A stretch of DNA of 14,939 nt from Collinsella sp. (lineage in GTDB: Bacteria > Actinomycetota > Coriobacteriia > Coriobacteriales > Coriobacteriaceae): NCBI GenBank assembly GCA_022728415.1, contig JAIJJM010000016.1, positions 1-14,939 on the forward strand. The letters run 5' to 3'. The notes under the pieces were generated by a model. That model worked only from the letters and a program-made list of their open reading frames with translations, was not told the DNA's origin and searched no databases. Both the position numbers and the translations under genes were made by a program. Positions 13,196-14,939 of the stretch are shown here, in pieces. Numbering within the stretch: the stretch's first letter is position 1; each line of letters begins with the position of its first letter.

Positions 13196-13234
13196 GAAAA
13201 AGTCCCCGCCGGGCGTGTGCTCGACGGGGACTTT
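13196..13234 (-). terminator. Terminator of the nfnAB operon (minus strand)
   Basis: AAAGTCCCCG (13199-13208) pairs with CGGGGACTTT (13225-13234). Read on the minus strand the stem is followed by TTTTTCTATG, so it ends transcription coming from NfnB. Confidence 0.8.
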
Positions 13235-13262
13235 GCCGTTTGATGACTAGTGCTGCAGGTGA

Positions 13263-14657
13263 TTACTCGTCCAGCAGGCTCTTGGTGATCGAAGCGGCGG
13301 CCTTCTTGCCGGCGCCCATCGCCAGAATGACCGTAGCGGCACCGGTGACGATGTCGCCGCCGGCCCAGATGCGGGGATCGGTGGTCTGGCCGGTCTCCTC
13401 GTCAGCGACGATGTAGCCCCACTTGTTAAGCTCCATCTTGCCGCCGATCTTGGCAGCGAAGGGGTTGGCGTTGGTGCCGATAGCCGAGATCGCGACGTCG
13501 CAGGGGATCTCCTCGATGGCGCCTTCGACGGGCACCGGGCGACGACGGCCGGACTCGTCGGGCTCGCCGAGCTCCATCTTCTGGACCTTGACGGCGCACA
13601 CGGAGCCGTCCTCGCCAGCGACAAACTCGAGCGGGGAAACGAGCGGCAGAACCTCGACGCCCTCGGCCTTGGCATGGTGCAGCTCGGCGCGACGGCAGGG
13701 CATCTCGTCCTCGGTACGACGGTAGGCGATGATGGCGTGCTCGGCGCCCAGACGCTTGGCGGTACGGACGGCATCCATAGCCACGTTGCCGCCGCCCACG
13801 ACAGCCACCTTCTTGGGGTGCTGGATGGGAGTGTCGGAATCGGGCTTATAGGCCTTCATCAGGTTGATACGGGTCAGGAACTCGTTGGCGGAGTAGACGC
13901 CCTTCAGGCTCTCGCCCGGGATGCCCATGAAGCGGGGCAGGCCGGCACCGGAACCCACGAAGACGGCCTCATAGCCGTACTCGCCCATCAGCTCGTCGAT
14001 GGTGAGCACCTTGCCGATGACCATGTTGCACTCGAAATCGACGCCCATCTTCTTGAGGCCGTCGATCTCCTGCTGGACGATGGCCTTGGGCAGACGGAAC
14101 TCGGGGATGCCGTACATCAGCACGCCGCCGGCCACGTGGAGGGCCTCGTAGACTGTGACCTTATAGCCCAGCTTGGCGAGGTCGCCTGCGGCGGTCAGGC
14201 CGGCAGGGCCCGCGCCGATGATGGCGACCTTGTGGCCGTTGGACGCAGGCACGACGGGGGCAGTGTGGACATTCTCACGGTGCCAGTCGGCCACGAAGCG
14301 CTCCAGACGGCCAATGCCGACGGGCTCGTTCTTGATGCCGCGGGTACACTTGCCCTCGCACTGGCTCTCCTGCGGGCAGACGCGGCCGCAGACGGCGGGC
14401 AGGGAAGAGGAACGATTGATGACCTGATAGGCGGCTTCGAAGTCACCCTCGGCCAGATGGCCGATGAACTCGGGGATGTCGATGCCGACGGGGCAGCCGG
14501 TCTGGCAGGGCTTGTTCTTGCAGTGGACGCAGCGCTTGGCCTCGTTCACGGCCATCTCGGCGGTGTAGCCCAGAGCCACTTCCTCAAAATTCTTGTTGCG
14601 GACGTTGGGGTCCTGGGTGGGCATAGGACACTTTTTGGGGTCCATATTGAAAGCCAT
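13263..14657 (-). CDS. nfnB: NfnB: NADPH-binding subunit of ferredoxin:NADP+ transhydrogenase (GltD-like)
   Basis: This 464-residue protein is the large subunit of the NfnAB flavoenzyme, also annotated as sulfide dehydrogenase SudA or NADPH-dependent glutamate synthase GltA. Cysteines at about 43, 46, 51 and 55 (CVHCKNKPCQTGC) and 90, 94, 100 and 104 (CGRVCPQESQCEGKC) are iron-sulfur ligands. An FAD-binding GAGPAGLTAAG follows at about residue 148, and GGGNVAMDAVRTAKRLGA is the NADPH-binding loop. The tail ends with the FAD-contacting IWAGGDIVTGAATVILAMGAG. NfnAB couples NADH and reduced ferredoxin oxidation to NADP+ reduction by flavin-based bifurcation. I start at 14657 because AGGAGGG precedes it; a longer frame to 14801 overlaps NfnA and lacks support. 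It starts one base after the NfnA stop. Confidence 0.88.
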   Translation of the reverse strand: MAFNMDPKKCPMPTQDPNVRNKNFEEVALGYTAEMAVNEAKRCVHCKNKPCQTGCPVGIDIPEFIGHLAEGDFEAAYQVINRSSSLPAVCGRVCPQESQCEGKCTRGIKNEPVGIGRLERFVADWHRENVHTAPVVPASNGHKVAIIGAGPAGLTAAGDLAKLGYKVTVYEALHVAGGVLMYGIPEFRLPKAIVQQEIDGLKKMGVDFECNMVIGKVLTIDELMGEYGYEAVFVGSGAGLPRFMGIPGESLKGVYSANEFLTRINLMKAYKPDSDTPIQHPKKVAVVGGGNVAMDAVRTAKRLGAEHAIIAYRRTEDEMPCRRAELHHAKAEGVEVLPLVSPLEFVAGEDGSVCAVKVQKMELGEPDESGRRRPVPVEGAIEEIPCDVAISAIGTNANPFAAKIGGKMELNKWGYIVADEETGQTTDPRIWAGGDIVTGAATVILAMGAGKKAAASITKSLLDE

Positions 14658-14658
14658 T

Positions 14659-14939
14659 TTACATTCCCTCCTGAGTCTTGAACAGATTGCAGGCCTTTTC
14701 CCGGGCCTTGGCCTCAAAGGGGCGGTACATGGTGCCGCGGGCCATTGCCTCGTCGAAATCCACGAGGTCGCCGTCGAAGTCGGGGCCGTCCACGCAGGCA
14801 AACTTGGTCTCGCCGCCCACGGTCAGGCGGCAGCCGCCGCACATGCCGGTGCCGTCGATCATGATGGGGTTCATGGAGACGATGCTCTTGAGGCCGTGCT
14901 TCTGGCAGGTCTTGACCACGAACTTCATCATGATGAAGT
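14659..14939 (-). CDS. nfnA: NfnA: ferredoxin:NADP+ transhydrogenase small subunit, C-terminal part
   Basis: The visible 92 residues are the C-terminal end of the NfnA/SudB subunit; the frame runs off the window. It shows MNPIMIDGTGMCGGC and FACVDGPDFDG, the family's 2Fe-2S cluster region, then VDFDEAMARG. NfnA binds NAD(H) and FAD upstream of this part and passes electrons between ferredoxin/NADH and NfnB. It stops one base before NfnB starts, so the two are translationally coupled. Alternative names are sulfide dehydrogenase subunit and dihydroorotate dehydrogenase electron-transfer-like protein. Confidence 0.85.
   Translation of the reverse strand, partial: FIMMKFVVKTCQKHGLKSIVSMNPIMIDGTGMCGGCRLTVGGETKFACVDGPDFDGDLVDFDEAMARGTMYRPFEAKAREKACNLFKTQEGM

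Noticed and set aside
13674..14681. Long plus-strand frame opposite nfnB
   Set aside because: It mirrors the minus-strand gene, has no family signal, and its composition is that of an antisense shadow in a GC-rich gene.

Overview
The window comes from a high-GC actinobacterium. It is most likely a gut Coriobacteriia of the Collinsella type. This rests on the high-GC coding style, the gene content (orphan galactitol-type EIIA, cytidylate kinase-like protein, NfnAB pair, Tat-like lipoprotein) and the many short palindromic intergenic elements carrying a CTGTCCC(C) core. No rRNA or tRNA gene is visible, so the taxonomic call is an inference.

Layout. (1) Positions 2-4706 hold five co-oriented genes that read as one operon. 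They are an SPFH/band-7 protein with three C-terminal zinc ribbons (5' end outside the window), a four-helix membrane protein, a zinc-ribbon plus helical-repeat protein, a large coiled-coil/helical protein with a two-helix membrane hairpin, and a 63-residue acidic peptide. The operon looks less GC-biased than the rest of the window. Only the SPFH protein falls in a family I recognise, which makes this the best candidate for an undescribed system. Each protein looks suited to membrane attachment, zinc-ribbon contacts or scaffolding, so the products may form a complex at the membrane. (2) Positions 4707-4996 are non-coding, with a perfect 16-bp palindrome and two terminator hairpins. (3) Positions 4997-5805 are a type II toxin-antitoxin pair (RelB/DinJ-like antitoxin, PIN-domain toxin) with an operator-like inverted repeat on its promoter. 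(4) Positions 5871-6338 encode an orphan PTS EIIA of the GatA type. (5) Positions 6526-8247 encode a membrane-anchored parvulin foldase and a YqeY-family protein. (6) Positions 8248-8777 are a long intergenic stretch with several strong hairpins and repeat elements. (7) Positions 8778-12011 are a polar amino acid ABC uptake operon (ATPase, binding lipoprotein, two permeases) with internal hairpins that could set subunit ratios. (8) Positions 12183-12806 encode a cytidylate kinase-like protein. (9) Positions 12807-13262 are a convergent intergenic region. It holds three tandem long-stem hairpins with an 80-81 bp period, 25-nt loops of constant length and a covarying base pair, bracketed by an 18-bp perfect inverted repeat. 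(10) On the minus strand are NfnB (13263-14657) and the C-terminal end of NfnA (14659 to the window edge), the bifurcating ferredoxin:NADP+ transhydrogenase.

The two most interesting regions are the SPFH/zinc-ribbon operon and the triple hairpin array. All other genes are ordinary housekeeping or transport functions.
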